From an uncultured Alphaproteobacteria bacterium (GTDB taxonomy: Bacteria; Pseudomonadota; Alphaproteobacteria; HIMB59): a stretch of DNA of 60,903 bases. The notes under the pieces were generated by a model. It was not told where the DNA came from. It did not search any database and saw nothing but the letters and a program-made list of their open reading frames with translations. The position numbers were made by a program, and so were the translations under genes. How positions within the stretch are numbered: the first letter of the stretch is position 1; the number at the start of each line of letters is the position of its first letter. Location: assembly GCA_902617515.1 (NCBI GenBank), contig CACMWX010000004.1:1-60903 (forward strand). Direction: 5' to 3'. Positions 16,684 through 26,285 of the stretch are shown piece by piece.

Positions 16684-17664
16684 ATGAAAATCTTAGTTGT
16701 TGGTGGGGCAGGATATATAGGCTCTCATATGTTAAAACGCTTCCAAGATACTGATTACGAAATAGAAATACTTGATAACTTATCAACTGGGTTTGAATTA
16801 AATTCTCAAAACTACAAATTACACAATTGTGATTTATCTAATAAAGACCACGTCTACAAAATTCTTAATGAAAATAAGTATGAAGCGGTTATGCATTTTG
16901 CTTCATCTATAAATGTTGAAGAGTCTTATTCTGATCCAAAGAAATATTATGAAAATAACGTAATTAATACACTTAATCTTCTCAACTGTATGTTAGAGCT
17001 AAAAATTCTTAACTTTATATTTTCTTCTACTGCTGCAGTATATGGAGAGCCACAAAACATTCCTATTACAGAGGATGAAAAGATATCTCCTGTAAACCCT
17101 TACGGAAATACAAAGGCCATTATCGAAAATGTTTTAAAAGACTATGACAAAGCTTACGGTTTTAAATACATCTCACTCAGATATTTTAATGCATGCGGAG
17201 CTCATTTAGATGGCTCAATTGGTGAGAGACACAAACCTGAAACACATCTTATTCCTCTCATTTTACAGACTGCGTCAGGCAGAAGAGAAAACTTTACTAT
17301 TTATGGTGACGACTATGATACAAAGGATGGAACTTGCATACGTGACTATATACACGTTATGGATATTGCTGAAGCCCACCTTCTATCTTTGGAAAATTTA
17401 ATGCGAACAAAAAAATCTGATATTTACAATATTGGCAATAGCCAAGGTTTCAGTGTCATGGAAATATTCAATTTAGCTGAAAAAATCACAAATACTAAAA
17501 TATCTTATGAAATATCAGCTAGAAGAAAAGGAGATCCAACAAAATTAATTGCTGATAATAAAAAAATTAAAAATGAATTAAATTGGTCTCCTAAATACTC
17601 AGATTTGAAAACTATATTAATGACTGCTTGGAAGTGGGAAAAGTATCTGTCAAAATCTAATTAA
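16684..17664 (+). CDS. galE: UDP-glucose 4-epimerase GalE
   Basis: An extended SDR of 326 residues. The NAD site is GGAGYIGSHM at the N-terminus, then SSTAAVYGEP with the catalytic Ser/Thr near 117-121, and YGNTK near 140 with the catalytic Tyr and Lys. NACGA, GDDYDTKDGTCIRDYIHV and KGDPTKL are typical of GalE. It interconverts UDP-galactose and UDP-glucose and completes the Leloir pathway with galT and galK downstream on the same strand. The binding-protein gene follows after 151 nt, with its own promoter region, so galE may be a separate transcript. Confidence 0.93.
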   Translation: MKILVVGGAGYIGSHMLKRFQDTDYEIEILDNLSTGFELNSQNYKLHNCDLSNKDHVYKILNENKYEAVMHFASSINVEESYSDPKKYYENNVINTLNLLNCMLELKILNFIFSSTAAVYGEPQNIPITEDEKISPVNPYGNTKAIIENVLKDYDKAYGFKYISLRYFNACGAHLDGSIGERHKPETHLIPLILQTASGRRENFTIYGDDYDTKDGTCIRDYIHVMDIAEAHLLSLENLMRTKKSDIYNIGNSQGFSVMEIFNLAEKITNTKISYEISARRKGDPTKLIADNKKIKNELNWSPKYSDLKTILMTAWKWEKYLSKSN

Positions 17665-17748
17665 AACCGTTATTTTTAAGCTTTAATAAATTTTTTCGAA
17701 ATTTAAATACTTATATTTTTGATTTTTAATAGTAGATAATTACTAGTA

Positions 17749-17772
17749 TATTGTCATCGTTATATAACAATA
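17749..17772 (+). promoter_or_regulatory. Possible operator before the alpha-galactoside operon
   Basis: TATTGT at 17749-17754 and ACAATA at 17767-17772 form an inverted repeat around the 10-bp palindrome GTTATATAAC (17759-17768). It lies about 45-65 nt before the binding-protein start. In such AT-rich sequence short palindromes arise easily, so this is tentative. No regulator gene is adjacent. Confidence 0.3.
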
Positions 17773-17815
17773 TTACCTTTATTATCTCAAATTGGTAATT
17801 GTAGGAGGAACAAAT

Positions 17816-19057
17816 ATGAGAAAAATCTTAGCTACAATAATTGCTGTAACAAGCTTAGGTTATTCTTCTGCTTTTGCAGGCACGCTGGTTATCAATACTG
17901 ACTTAACTGATCCAGCTCCAAAGGCTGCATTTGATTGGGCTTTTAATAAGTTCCAAGAAGAAAATCCTGATGTGACTATCGAGGTGAATAACTTTGATCA
18001 TGAGGGTTACAAACAAGCAATTAGAAATTTTTTAACCACAAATCCACCAGATGTTTTTAACTGGTACGCAGGAAACAGAATGTTACCTTTTGTTAGAGCA
18101 GGTCTTGTAGAAGATGTATCTGATATTTGGTCTGACACTGGTTGGGTTGATGGAAATTTGACAGAAGGTATGTCCCACGCAAAAAAACCAATGACAATTG
18201 GTGGAAAACAATGGGGTATCCCTTACACTTATTATCAATGGGGTGTATATTACAGAAAAGATCTTTTTGAAGCGAATGGCATCTCAGTACCAACAACGTG
18301 GGATGAATTTGTAGCTGCTTGTGCAACACTCAAAGCTGCAGGCATCACTCCAATTACAATTGGATCAAAGTATCTTTGGACAACAGCTGGTGTTTTTGAC
18401 TATTTAAATCTAAGGACAAATGGTTATGAATTTCACATGGCTTTGACAAAAGGAGAGGTTCCATATACAGATCCTAAAGTTCATGCTGTATTTGATAAAT
18501 GGGATGAACTAGTCAAACCAGGTTATTTTTTAGAAAATCATGCATCACTAGCTTGGCAGGAAGCAATTCCTCCAATGGTAAACGGAGAAGCAGCTATGTA
18601 TGTAATGGGAAATTTCTCAGTAGCGTTATTTAAAGAGGGCGGACTAACTAATGATAATCTTGGTTTTTTCCAATTCCCAGAGATAACCCCAGGTATTCCA
18701 ATGGCTGAAGAGGCACCAACTGATACAATGCATATTGCATCAGGTGCAAAAAACAAGACAGACGCAAAAAGATTCCTAATCTTTTTAAGTAGAGCTGATG
18801 TTCAAGAAGAGATGAACAAAACTCTTGGACAGTTGCCCGTCAATAGTGGCTCTAAAGTCGATCCAGATCCATTCTTAGAAGCAGGTTTAAATATGTTAAA
18901 TAATGCTTACGCTATGGCACAATTTTACGATAGAGATGCTCCAGCAGAAATGGCTTCTGAAGGAATGAAGGGTTTTCAAGAGTATATGGTGAACCCAGAT
19001 AGAAGAGATAAAATTCTTGAGCGTTTAGAAAAAGTACGTCAAAGAGTATATAAATAA
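17816..19057 (+). CDS. Sugar-binding protein, family 1 (alpha-galactoside importer)
   Basis: A periplasmic binding protein of 413 residues. The start is the ATG at 17816, 7 nt after a strong AGGAGGA; a TTG at 17792 reads through that ribosome site and is rejected. The signal peptide runs to about SSAFA (residue 21). The mature protein has the FNWYAGNRM, GIPYTYYQWGVYYRKDLFE and ANGISVPTTWDEF features of carbohydrate binders. It is followed by a hairpin, two permeases, a GH4 alpha-galactosidase, galT and galK. A galactose-containing oligosaccharide or galactosylglycerol is therefore the probable ligand. Confidence 0.9.
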   Translation: MRKILATIIAVTSLGYSSAFAGTLVINTDLTDPAPKAAFDWAFNKFQEENPDVTIEVNNFDHEGYKQAIRNFLTTNPPDVFNWYAGNRMLPFVRAGLVEDVSDIWSDTGWVDGNLTEGMSHAKKPMTIGGKQWGIPYTYYQWGVYYRKDLFEANGISVPTTWDEFVAACATLKAAGITPITIGSKYLWTTAGVFDYLNLRTNGYEFHMALTKGEVPYTDPKVHAVFDKWDELVKPGYFLENHASLAWQEAIPPMVNGEAAMYVMGNFSVALFKEGGLTNDNLGFFQFPEITPGIPMAEEAPTDTMHIASGAKNKTDAKRFLIFLSRADVQEEMNKTLGQLPVNSGSKVDPDPFLEAGLNMLNNAYAMAQFYDRDAPAEMASEGMKGFQEYMVNPDRRDKILERLEKVRQRVYK

Positions 19058-19068
19058 TTATTGAAATA

Positions 19069-19090
19069 GGGGTGGCCTTTGTGCCACCCC
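19069..19090 (+). other. Intercistronic hairpin after the binding-protein gene
   Basis: GGGGTGGC and GCCACCCC form a perfect, GC-rich 8-bp stem with a 6-nt loop, 11 nt after the stop codon. No T run follows, so this is more likely an mRNA-stabilising or partial attenuation element than a full terminator. It separates the abundant binding protein from the permease genes. Confidence 0.7.
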
Positions 19091-19100
19091 CTAAACAAAG

Positions 19101-20018
19101 GTGCCAGGCTCAACTCAAATACCTTATAGAAAATCATCATGGTGGAAGCTTAATCAACAAAGGTTAACCCCTTGGATTTTTTTATTTCCAGGCTTAGTCT
19201 TATTTCTCGTTTACGTAATTTGGCCAATATTTAATTCTCTATACATATCTTTGTTACAGTGGGATGGTTTATCACCTGCAATTTACGTAGGATTTTCAAA
19301 TTACATCGAATTACTAGATGATGAGTATTTTTATATATCTTTAATAAATAATATTAAGTGGTTAATATTTTTTATGTTAGCCGTTCCTATCGGATTAGGT
19401 TTGGCAATTTTTTTAAACCAAACAATTTTTGGAATTAGGCTAATTAAATCTCTTTTTTTCTTCCCTTTTGTAATCTCTCAAGTTGTAATTGGAATTATTT
19501 TTGCTTGGTTTTATAATCCACGCGGTGTAATTGGACCATTCCTTGAGGCAATTGGTCTTGGCAATTATGCAATATTAGCAGATGAAGATTTTGCAACTTA
19601 TGGAATAATTTTTGCAGGCATATATCCACAAATTGCCTACTGTATGATTTTGTATCTTACTGGCTTAAACAATCTTAATACTGATCAAATTGAAGCTGGT
19701 AGAATGGATGGCGCTAAAGGCTTATCTTTATTTAAAAATATTATTTTACCACAACTGAGACCCGCAACATTCTTAGCTATCGTTGTAACAGTAATTGGAT
19801 CATTAAGAAGTTTTGACATGGTAGCAATTATGACACAAGGTGGTCCTTGGGGTTCCACAAATGTCTTAGCGTATTATATGTTTGAAACAGCCCTTAGTGA
19901 GTATGGCTATAGAATGGGATATGGATCTGCAATTGCAGCAGTATTATTTACAATCATGATGTTTTATATTCTGTTCTTTATCTACCGTATGTATCAAAGT
20001 GAGAAAAAAGGTCTTTAA
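19101..20018 (+). CDS. ABC sugar permease, MalF class
   Basis: A 305-residue inner-membrane permease beginning at GTG. It has six transmembrane segments (the first in WIFLFPGLVLFLVYVIWP) and an EAA loop, AGRMDGAKGLSLFKNIILPQ, near 200-219. It pairs with the permease that follows, overlapping it in TAATG. No ATPase gene lies in this operon, so the complex probably borrows one, for example the MalK-class subunit at 30820-31851 or 6157-7275. The substrate is inferred from the downstream alpha-galactosidase. Confidence 0.9.
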   Translation: MPGSTQIPYRKSSWWKLNQQRLTPWIFLFPGLVLFLVYVIWPIFNSLYISLLQWDGLSPAIYVGFSNYIELLDDEYFYISLINNIKWLIFFMLAVPIGLGLAIFLNQTIFGIRLIKSLFFFPFVISQVVIGIIFAWFYNPRGVIGPFLEAIGLGNYAILADEDFATYGIIFAGIYPQIAYCMILYLTGLNNLNTDQIEAGRMDGAKGLSLFKNIILPQLRPATFLAIVVTVIGSLRSFDMVAIMTQGGPWGSTNVLAYYMFETALSEYGYRMGYGSAIAAVLFTIMMFYILFFIYRMYQSEKKGL

Positions 20019-20869
20019 TGTTTCCAATTCCTATTCAAAAAAGACCATTAATTAATCAAATTTCTTACAGAGTTTTAATACCTATTTCACTATTAATATG
20101 GTTGATACCACTAATTGGAATAATGCTCACATCCATTAGAGGCTTGGGAGATATTGCTCAAGGAAATTTATGGGGAGTGCCAAGTGAATTTTTATTATTT
20201 AGTAATCTAAAAGATGTTTTTCAAAATACACCAATGCTCTCTTATATAATGAATAGTTTTAAAATAACTATACCAACAATGATAGGAGCTGTTGCTTTAA
20301 GTTGCATGACAGGATTTGCACTTGCTTCATACAGATTTAAGGCAAACTTGTTTATATTTTTTACATTTATAGCTGGAAATTTTGTTCCATTTCAAATTTT
20401 AATGATACCCGTAAGAGATCTAACTTACCAAATGGGCTTGTATGATACAGTTACAGGATTAGTTTTATTTCATGTTGCCTTTCAAACAGGTTTTTGCACT
20501 TTGTTTATGAGAAACTTTATAAAAGCTTTACCAAATGAGTTATTTGAAGCCGCAAGGATAGATGGCACTTCGGAATTTAATATATTTTTAAAAATTGTTC
20601 TTCCATTGACTAGACCTGCAATTGCGGCACTATCAGTATTAATTTTTACTTTTATTTGGAATGATTTTTTTTGGGCAACTGTTTTGATACAAGGCCACCA
20701 TGCGATGCCTATCACAGCTGGTTTGAAATCTTTAAATGGTCAATGGATATCCGCGTATCATCTTTTATCTGCAGGTTCTATCATGGCAGCTATACCACCT
20801 GTAATAATGTTTTTTTTAATGCAAAAACATTTCATATCCGGTTTAACCTTGGGCGCTAGTAAGGGATAG
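20018..20869 (+). CDS. ABC sugar permease, MalG class
   Basis: The second permease, 283 residues, six predicted membrane spans, EAA loop AARIDGTSEFNIFLKIVLPL near 172-191 and the usual C-terminal HFISGLTLGASKG. Its start overlaps the previous stop by one base. The glycosidase gene follows after 2 nt, which ties import directly to intracellular cleavage of the imported glycoside. Confidence 0.9.
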   Translation: MFPIPIQKRPLINQISYRVLIPISLLIWLIPLIGIMLTSIRGLGDIAQGNLWGVPSEFLLFSNLKDVFQNTPMLSYIMNSFKITIPTMIGAVALSCMTGFALASYRFKANLFIFFTFIAGNFVPFQILMIPVRDLTYQMGLYDTVTGLVLFHVAFQTGFCTLFMRNFIKALPNELFEAARIDGTSEFNIFLKIVLPLTRPAIAALSVLIFTFIWNDFFWATVLIQGHHAMPITAGLKSLNGQWISAYHLLSAGSIMAAIPPVIMFFLMQKHFISGLTLGASKG

Positions 20870-20871
20870 AT

Positions 20872-22200
20872 TTGACTAAAATTTCCTTTGTTGGTGCGGG
20901 AAGCACTGTTTTTATGAAAAATATTTTGACAGATATTTTACTTGAGTCAGAATTAAATTCTTCTGAAATTACTTTATACGATATTGACTCATCAAGGCTT
21001 AAAACTTCTCAAATAGTTGCAGATAAGATTGCATCCTCTCTTAAAGTTTCAGCATCAATCAAATCAACAAATGATAGAAAAAAAGCCTTAAAAGAGGCTG
21101 ATTTTGTTATAGTAATGATACAAGTAGGTGGCTACAAGCCATCAACTTTGATTGATTTTGAAATTCCTGCTAAATATGGGCTCCAACAAACTATCGGAGA
21201 CACCTTAGGTATTGGAGGAATTATGCGCGGGATAAGAACAGTTCCTGTTTTAGTTGAAATTGCTGAGGAAATGTTAGAGCTGTGCCCAAGAGCAATGATG
21301 CTTCAATATGTAAATCCAATGGCCATTAATTGTCTTAGTCTTTCTCATTTCGTACCAGAGCTCAGATATGTAGGACTTTGCCATTCAGTTCAAGGTACTG
21401 TAGCTGATTTAGCTAGGGACATAGGTGAGGATTTTAACAAAATTGAGTTTGAGTGTTCTGGTATCAACCACATGTCCTTTTTTACTAAGTTTGCAAAAAA
21501 ATTGAATAATGGTTCAACAGAGGATCTTTATCCTAAAATTTTTCAAAAAGGTGAGACAGGAGATTTTGGTGCTAATTGGGATGGTTGTTCAAACAAAGTG
21601 AGATATGAAGTATTAAAAAAACTTGGTTATTTTGTTACTGAGTCATCCGAGCATTTTGCTGAGTATACTCCGTGGTTTATTAAAAGTCACCAAAAAGATT
21701 TAATCAGAAAATTTGATATCCCAATTAATGAATATATTCGTCGATGTGAAAAACAAATTATAGAATGGAATAAACAAGAAAAAGATATGCTCAGTAATCC
21801 AAAAATAGACAATAATAAATCTGTGGAGTATGCATCAAGAGTAATTTTATCTATGACTACAGGAAAAAAAGATATTATCTACGGTAATGTTTTAAACACA
21901 AACCTTATACCCAATTTACCTAACAATAGCTGTGTTGAGGTTCCGTGTGTTGTTCAAAAAGATGAGTTGGTTCCACAAGTTGTGCCGCCATTGCCAATTC
22001 ATTTAGCAAATCTGATTCAAACAAATATTAGTGTTCAACAATTAACCGTCGAAGCGCTTAAGACCCGCAAAAAAGACTCAATTTATTATGCTGCAATGCT
22101 CGATCCTCACACTGCTGGAGAGCTCAATTTAGATCAAATATGGAGAATGGTTGATGAGCTAATAGATGCTCATGGTTCAATGCTACCAGCCTTTAAATGA
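20872..22200 (+). CDS. melA: Alpha-galactosidase, glycoside hydrolase family 4 (MelA-like)
   Basis: A 442-residue, NAD- and metal-dependent GH4 enzyme starting with TTG. The N-terminal nucleotide site is FVGAGSTVF. YVNPMAINC and the metal-binding Cys segment GLCHSVQG follow; CHSV is the form found in MelA-type alpha-galactosidases. SGINHMSFF and HFAEYTPWF are further family motifs. It acts in the cytoplasm on the imported glycoside and releases galactose for galK and galT next door. Its stop overlaps the galT start as ATGA. A different alpha-glycoside cannot be excluded. Confidence 0.85.
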   Translation: MTKISFVGAGSTVFMKNILTDILLESELNSSEITLYDIDSSRLKTSQIVADKIASSLKVSASIKSTNDRKKALKEADFVIVMIQVGGYKPSTLIDFEIPAKYGLQQTIGDTLGIGGIMRGIRTVPVLVEIAEEMLELCPRAMMLQYVNPMAINCLSLSHFVPELRYVGLCHSVQGTVADLARDIGEDFNKIEFECSGINHMSFFTKFAKKLNNGSTEDLYPKIFQKGETGDFGANWDGCSNKVRYEVLKKLGYFVTESSEHFAEYTPWFIKSHQKDLIRKFDIPINEYIRRCEKQIIEWNKQEKDMLSNPKIDNNKSVEYASRVILSMTTGKKDIIYGNVLNTNLIPNLPNNSCVEVPCVVQKDELVPQVVPPLPIHLANLIQTNISVQQLTVEALKTRKKDSIYYAAMLDPHTAGELNLDQIWRMVDELIDAHGSMLPAFK

Positions 22201-23255
22201 TTAGAGACCCATTCATAAAAAAAATTGATAGAGGTGAGGGTAAAGAGCTAATTTTATTTAGTAAAAATGAGTTAAATTATGAGTTTTTTAAGGGTTTACC
22301 TCCTATTTTAGATAATCAAACTCATCTTCGGTTTCACCCAACTCGATCTGAATGGGTAGGTTATTCAACAACTAGACAAAATAGAACCTTTCTTCCTAAC
22401 TCACTTGATTGTCCTCTATGTCCTATGACAAATAATAAAAATCCCACAGATATTCCAGTTGATCAATATGAAGTTGCTATTTTTACTAATAGATTCAGCT
22501 CTCTTCAATTAGAGAGATCTGAATTTCCATCCTTAGAAATAAACACAGACAGAGCAACTGGAAATTGTGATGTAATCTCTTATAGTTCAAATCACAGCGA
22601 TGAATTTTCTAAATTACCTTTGGAGAGAATTGAATTAATCATTCAAGCATTATCTTTTCGGACTAAAGAATTAATTAATAACTCTAAAATTGAATATATT
22701 TTACCATTTGAAAATAAAGGAAAAGAAATTGGTGTAACATTAGAACACCCACATGGACAAATTTATAGTTTCGGACATATTCCAGAAATAATAAAAAAAC
22801 AATCTATCGCTCAAAAAATTAATCCACTAAATAAATATTTATTTGACATACCCGAAGAATTAATTTTAAAAAAAAATACTACTGCAGTATCTTTTGTTCC
22901 AAGATGGGCAAGATACCCTTTTGAGATCTGGGTTGTTCCATATCGAAAAATATCTCATTTATTTGAACTTTCACATAAGGAGCAACAGGATCTTGCAGAA
23001 CTAATTCTTGAGTCCTCTAAGAAATTAGATGCAATATTTAATTCTCCTATGCCCTATACACTGGCATGGCAACTATCACCAAAAGGTTATGAGAAATTCC
23101 ATCATCTTCATATTTGTTTTCAACCAATTCGCAGATCAAAAACAAAACTTAAATATTTAGCAGGTGTTGAACAGATTGCTGGATTTTTTCTTGTAGACCT
23201 TCCTCCAGAGCGCTCAGCTCGTATTTTGCGGGGTGATGAAAAGCCTGATGAATAG
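22197..23255 (+). CDS. galT: Galactose-1-phosphate uridylyltransferase GalT
   Basis: A 352-residue HIT-superfamily enzyme. The active-site EHPHGQIYSFGHIP is near 180, and a zinc-type CPLCP motif near 75. FVPRWARYPFEIW and the HHLHICF segment near 303 are typical of GalT. It exchanges UDP between UDP-glucose and galactose-1-phosphate, using the products of galK and galE. It overlaps the alpha-galactosidase gene by 4 nt and overlaps the start of galK, so the three are probably co-translated. Confidence 0.93.
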   Translation: MIRDPFIKKIDRGEGKELILFSKNELNYEFFKGLPPILDNQTHLRFHPTRSEWVGYSTTRQNRTFLPNSLDCPLCPMTNNKNPTDIPVDQYEVAIFTNRFSSLQLERSEFPSLEINTDRATGNCDVISYSSNHSDEFSKLPLERIELIIQALSFRTKELINNSKIEYILPFENKGKEIGVTLEHPHGQIYSFGHIPEIIKKQSIAQKINPLNKYLFDIPEELILKKNTTAVSFVPRWARYPFEIWVVPYRKISHLFELSHKEQQDLAELILESSKKLDAIFNSPMPYTLAWQLSPKGYEKFHHLHICFQPIRRSKTKLKYLAGVEQIAGFFLVDLPPERSARILRGDEKPDE

Positions 23256-24333
23256 TTTAAAATTATTCCAAACTAACTTTCAGTGTTCACCAGTTTCTTC
23301 AGCACAAGCGCATGGAAGAGTAAATTTAATTGGAGAACATACTGATTATAACTACGGTTTTGTGCTTCCTACTTTAATTGATCAGAAAATCGAAGTTAGT
23401 ATTGGCCCACGATCAGACTCACAAATTGTTGGAATTTCTGATGATTTTGGAAAAAAATCTTCTCTTTTTGACTCTAAAACAGATGGATCTTGGATAGATT
23501 TTGTAAGAGGAGCCTTGTTTTATTTAGGTAAGGAGGGACATCATATGTCAGGTCTTAACTTGTCTGTGACATCTGATATTCCTGCAGGTTCTGGTTTATC
23601 CTCATCCGCAGCACTTGAGATCGCATTGATAAAGGCCCTATGTAAAATGGTGAACATAGAATTACCTCTAACCAAAATAGCTCAGATAGGACAATTGATT
23701 GAACATAATTTTATTGGAACCTATTGTGGGATAATGGATCAAATGTCTACAGCGATTGCTAAATTTGGACAGGCACTATTCTTGGATTGTGAAAATTTGA
23801 GTTCAGAAATAGTACCTATCTTTAGTGAGTATACTTTTGTCGTAATTCATTCCGGCAGTACACGTAAACTTTCAGAAGGTTTGTATAATGAAAGAAAAAG
23901 AGAGACAGAAATAGCTGCAAGATCTCTTAACATTCCTTCTTTACGTCATGCTGAAATTACTAACTTAAATTTAATCAAAGACCCTAAAATTTTAAAAAGA
24001 GCTAGGCATGTCATCTCTGAAAATTTTCGAGTAAAAAAAGCTGTTCAATTTTTAAAAAATAATAATGCACAGGCATTTGGAGAATTAATGAATGAAAGTC
24101 ATTCCTCTATGGATAAAGATTATGAAATTTCTAGTCCTGAATTAAATTATGTAGTTAAAAAAGCCCAGTCACATGGTGCTCTTGGAGCTAGACTTACAGG
24201 AGCCGGTTTTGGTGGTTGTACAGTAATTTTAACATCTAATATTCAAAGAGAAGATATAACAGAAAAAATTTTAAATGATTGTCCAAAATCATATTTGATT
24301 ACTAATATATCGCAAAATAATATAATTAATTAA
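23248..24333 (+). CDS. galK: Galactokinase GalK
   Basis: A GHMP-family kinase of 361 residues from the ATG at 23248; in-frame GTG 23233 and ATG 23236 are alternatives. The galactokinase signature GRVNLIGEHTDYNYGFVLP is near residue 28, the ATP loop PAGSGLSSSAALE near 113, and LTGAGFGGCTV near the C-terminus. It phosphorylates galactose at C1. The start lies inside galT. It completes a cytoplasmic Leloir set with galT and galE. Confidence 0.93.
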   Translation: MNSLKLFQTNFQCSPVSSAQAHGRVNLIGEHTDYNYGFVLPTLIDQKIEVSIGPRSDSQIVGISDDFGKKSSLFDSKTDGSWIDFVRGALFYLGKEGHHMSGLNLSVTSDIPAGSGLSSSAALEIALIKALCKMVNIELPLTKIAQIGQLIEHNFIGTYCGIMDQMSTAIAKFGQALFLDCENLSSEIVPIFSEYTFVVIHSGSTRKLSEGLYNERKRETEIAARSLNIPSLRHAEITNLNLIKDPKILKRARHVISENFRVKKAVQFLKNNNAQAFGELMNESHSSMDKDYEISSPELNYVVKKAQSHGALGARLTGAGFGGCTVILTSNIQREDITEKILNDCPKSYLITNISQNNIIN

Positions 24334-24334
24334 G

Positions 24335-25207
24335 ATGAATAATGCTCAGGTTTCAACTGTACTGAAATGTGAAAATATACTCGGAGAAAGTTGTTTTTGG
24401 GACCCAAGATATGACTGCTTAGTTTGGACTGATATACAAGGAAAAAAAGCTTTTAAACTTGATGATAAAAATAAAAGTTTTGAATTTAATTTACCGGATA
24501 GGGCAGGTTTTATTCTGCCTAGAAAAAAAGATGGTTTTATAATCGGTTTCCCTAATTTTATTGCTACTGCTGATCAAGATTTTTCATCTTTTAAAAAATT
24601 ATGTGACGTTGAAAACAATATAAAGGAAACTCGTATCAATGATGCAAAAGTAGACCCATACGGAGGTATTGTGTTTGGTACATATAACGAGGATCCAGAT
24701 AAAATAAACAGAAAGCCTATTGCCAATCTTTACAGACTAGCTCCAGACTTATCCTTAACACACCTTTTATCAAACATTACTGTCTCAAATGGAATAGCGT
24801 TTTCTCAAGAACAAAATTTAATGTACTTTGCTGATACCCCAACAGGGTTAATACAAAAATTTGAGTATTCTCAAGATTTTAGTACATTCGTTAAACGAGA
24901 ATCTAATATGATCTTTAACAATGTTGGAGAGCCAGATGGTGCTACTGTTGATATTGAAAATAATTATTGGTCAGCAAGAGTTAGAGGAAAATGTGTCATT
25001 TGTATTGATACAATAAATGAAACAATTTTAGAAAAAATTGATCTTCCAACTAATACACCTACCTGCGTTACATTTGGAGGTGCGGAATTATCAAGTCTTT
25101 ATGTGACATCTCTAAGAGCAGATCCAGATAACGATCGTGCTGGTGGCAATATTCATAAAATTGAAACAAGCACTAAAGGTCGTGTGCAACTTTTATCTGA
25201 TATTTGA
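24335..25207 (+). CDS. SMP-30/gluconolactonase-family sugar lactonase
   Basis: A 290-residue beta-propeller of the regucalcin/SMP-30 family. Metal-ligand regions are visible: Glu in LGESCFWD near 18, RINDAKVDPYGGI near 105, the Asn in TVSNGIAFS near 149, and Asp in EPDGATVDIE near 200. These enzymes hydrolyse sugar lactones such as galactono- or arabinonolactone. It directly follows galK, which hints at an additional oxidative galactose branch, though no galactose dehydrogenase adjoins it. It converges with the next gene with only 2 nt between. Confidence 0.85.
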   Translation: MNNAQVSTVLKCENILGESCFWDPRYDCLVWTDIQGKKAFKLDDKNKSFEFNLPDRAGFILPRKKDGFIIGFPNFIATADQDFSSFKKLCDVENNIKETRINDAKVDPYGGIVFGTYNEDPDKINRKPIANLYRLAPDLSLTHLLSNITVSNGIAFSQEQNLMYFADTPTGLIQKFEYSQDFSTFVKRESNMIFNNVGEPDGATVDIENNYWSARVRGKCVICIDTINETILEKIDLPTNTPTCVTFGGAELSSLYVTSLRADPDNDRAGGNIHKIETSTKGRVQLLSDI

Positions 25208-25209
25208 TT

Positions 25210-26172
25210 TTAAATAAATTCTTTATTAACTAAATTATCTTCATTAAGTGCTGGCATATTTTTTAAAAAATAAAGTATATTCTGTGATGCCTCAAGAGAC
25301 ATCCTCTCTCTACACTCTAAAGTTAATGCCGCATTATGAGGAGTTAGTAAAATATTATCTAAACTAAAAAAAGGGTGGTTAGGCTCAGGGGGCTCCGATA
25401 CAAATACATCCATACCAGCAGCACGAATTTTTTTTGACTCTAATGCTTGAAACAAATAATTTTCATTAACTATTCCTCCTCTTGAAGTATTAACAAGTAC
25501 AGAGTTTTTCTTCATAAGGTTTAATTCATTTTGAGATATAAAGTTTTTTGTCTTTTCATTCAAAGGTAAGTGAATGCTGACAAAGTCAGACAAAGCTAAT
25601 CCCTCATTTTTTTCGATAGGCGCGCAATTACTTTTTATTATTAAATCTTTATTCAAAAAAGGATCATACACATATACCTCCATATCAAACCCTTTGCATC
25701 TTTTTGCAACTTCTTTGCCAATTCTACCAAAACCAATAATTAGAATTTTTTTCTTATATAATTCAAAAATGTCTGGTAGTTCAGATCTTTTATCAAAATT
25801 ACCTTGTTTAACAAGATTATCTGATAGAGAAAGGTTTTTTGTTAAGTAAATAAACATAGATAAGACATGTTCTGCTACACTTGCCGCATTAGAAGTAGAA
25901 GTAATACAAAGAGCAATTTTCTTTTTATTAAGATAATTTATATCTACATTATCATAGCCAACACCGTGTCTTGATATAATTTTTAAATTTTCACAATGTT
26001 GTAAAACTTTCTCTTCCAGCTTTGCTGTTCTTAACAGTATTCCATCAACAAATCTTAATTCTTTTATCAAGTTTTGACTTTCAATATTTTCTATTTCAAT
26101 GACCTCTAGTTTATTTTTCTTTAAAAACTCAAGCCCATTTGGGTGAACTTTACCTAATATAGCTATTTTCAT
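25210..26172 (-). CDS. D-isomer-specific 2-hydroxyacid dehydrogenase (SerA-like)
   Basis: A 320-residue NAD-dependent dehydrogenase. The Rossmann site is IIGFGRIGKEVAKR near 143, the catalytic Arg is in NTSRGGIV, Glu in SEPPEP, and His in TPHNAAL, the standard Arg-Glu-His triad. It lacks the C-terminal ACT domain of full-length SerA enzymes, so a role with a short 2-hydroxy or 2-keto acid from sugar breakdown is as likely as serine synthesis. It is divergent from iolD. Confidence 0.85.
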   Translation of the reverse strand: MKIAILGKVHPNGLEFLKKNKLEVIEIENIESQNLIKELRFVDGILLRTAKLEEKVLQHCENLKIISRHGVGYDNVDINYLNKKKIALCITSTSNAASVAEHVLSMFIYLTKNLSLSDNLVKQGNFDKRSELPDIFELYKKKILIIGFGRIGKEVAKRCKGFDMEVYVYDPFLNKDLIIKSNCAPIEKNEGLALSDFVSIHLPLNEKTKNFISQNELNLMKKNSVLVNTSRGGIVNENYLFQALESKKIRAAGMDVFVSEPPEPNHPFFSLDNILLTPHNAALTLECRERMSLEASQNILYFLKNMPALNEDNLVNKEFI

Positions 26173-26285
26173 TTTATCTATTGATTAAAAGTTATTTCAA
26201 AAAAGTTTCAATATTAAAAGGTTTTTTCATTCAAATTACTTTTCTATCATGTAATATTCAAATTGTTATTTTTTTTGGAGGAATA

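Noticed and set aside
19069-19090. Rho-independent terminator
   Set aside because: The stem is good but no T run follows and the permease genes of the same system continue directly, so it is listed as an intercistronic hairpin.
26173-26285. Near-palindromic TCAATATTA / TAATATTCA pair between the hydroxyacid dehydrogenase and iolD
   Set aside because: Eight of nine matches in a very AT-rich gap is close to what chance gives.
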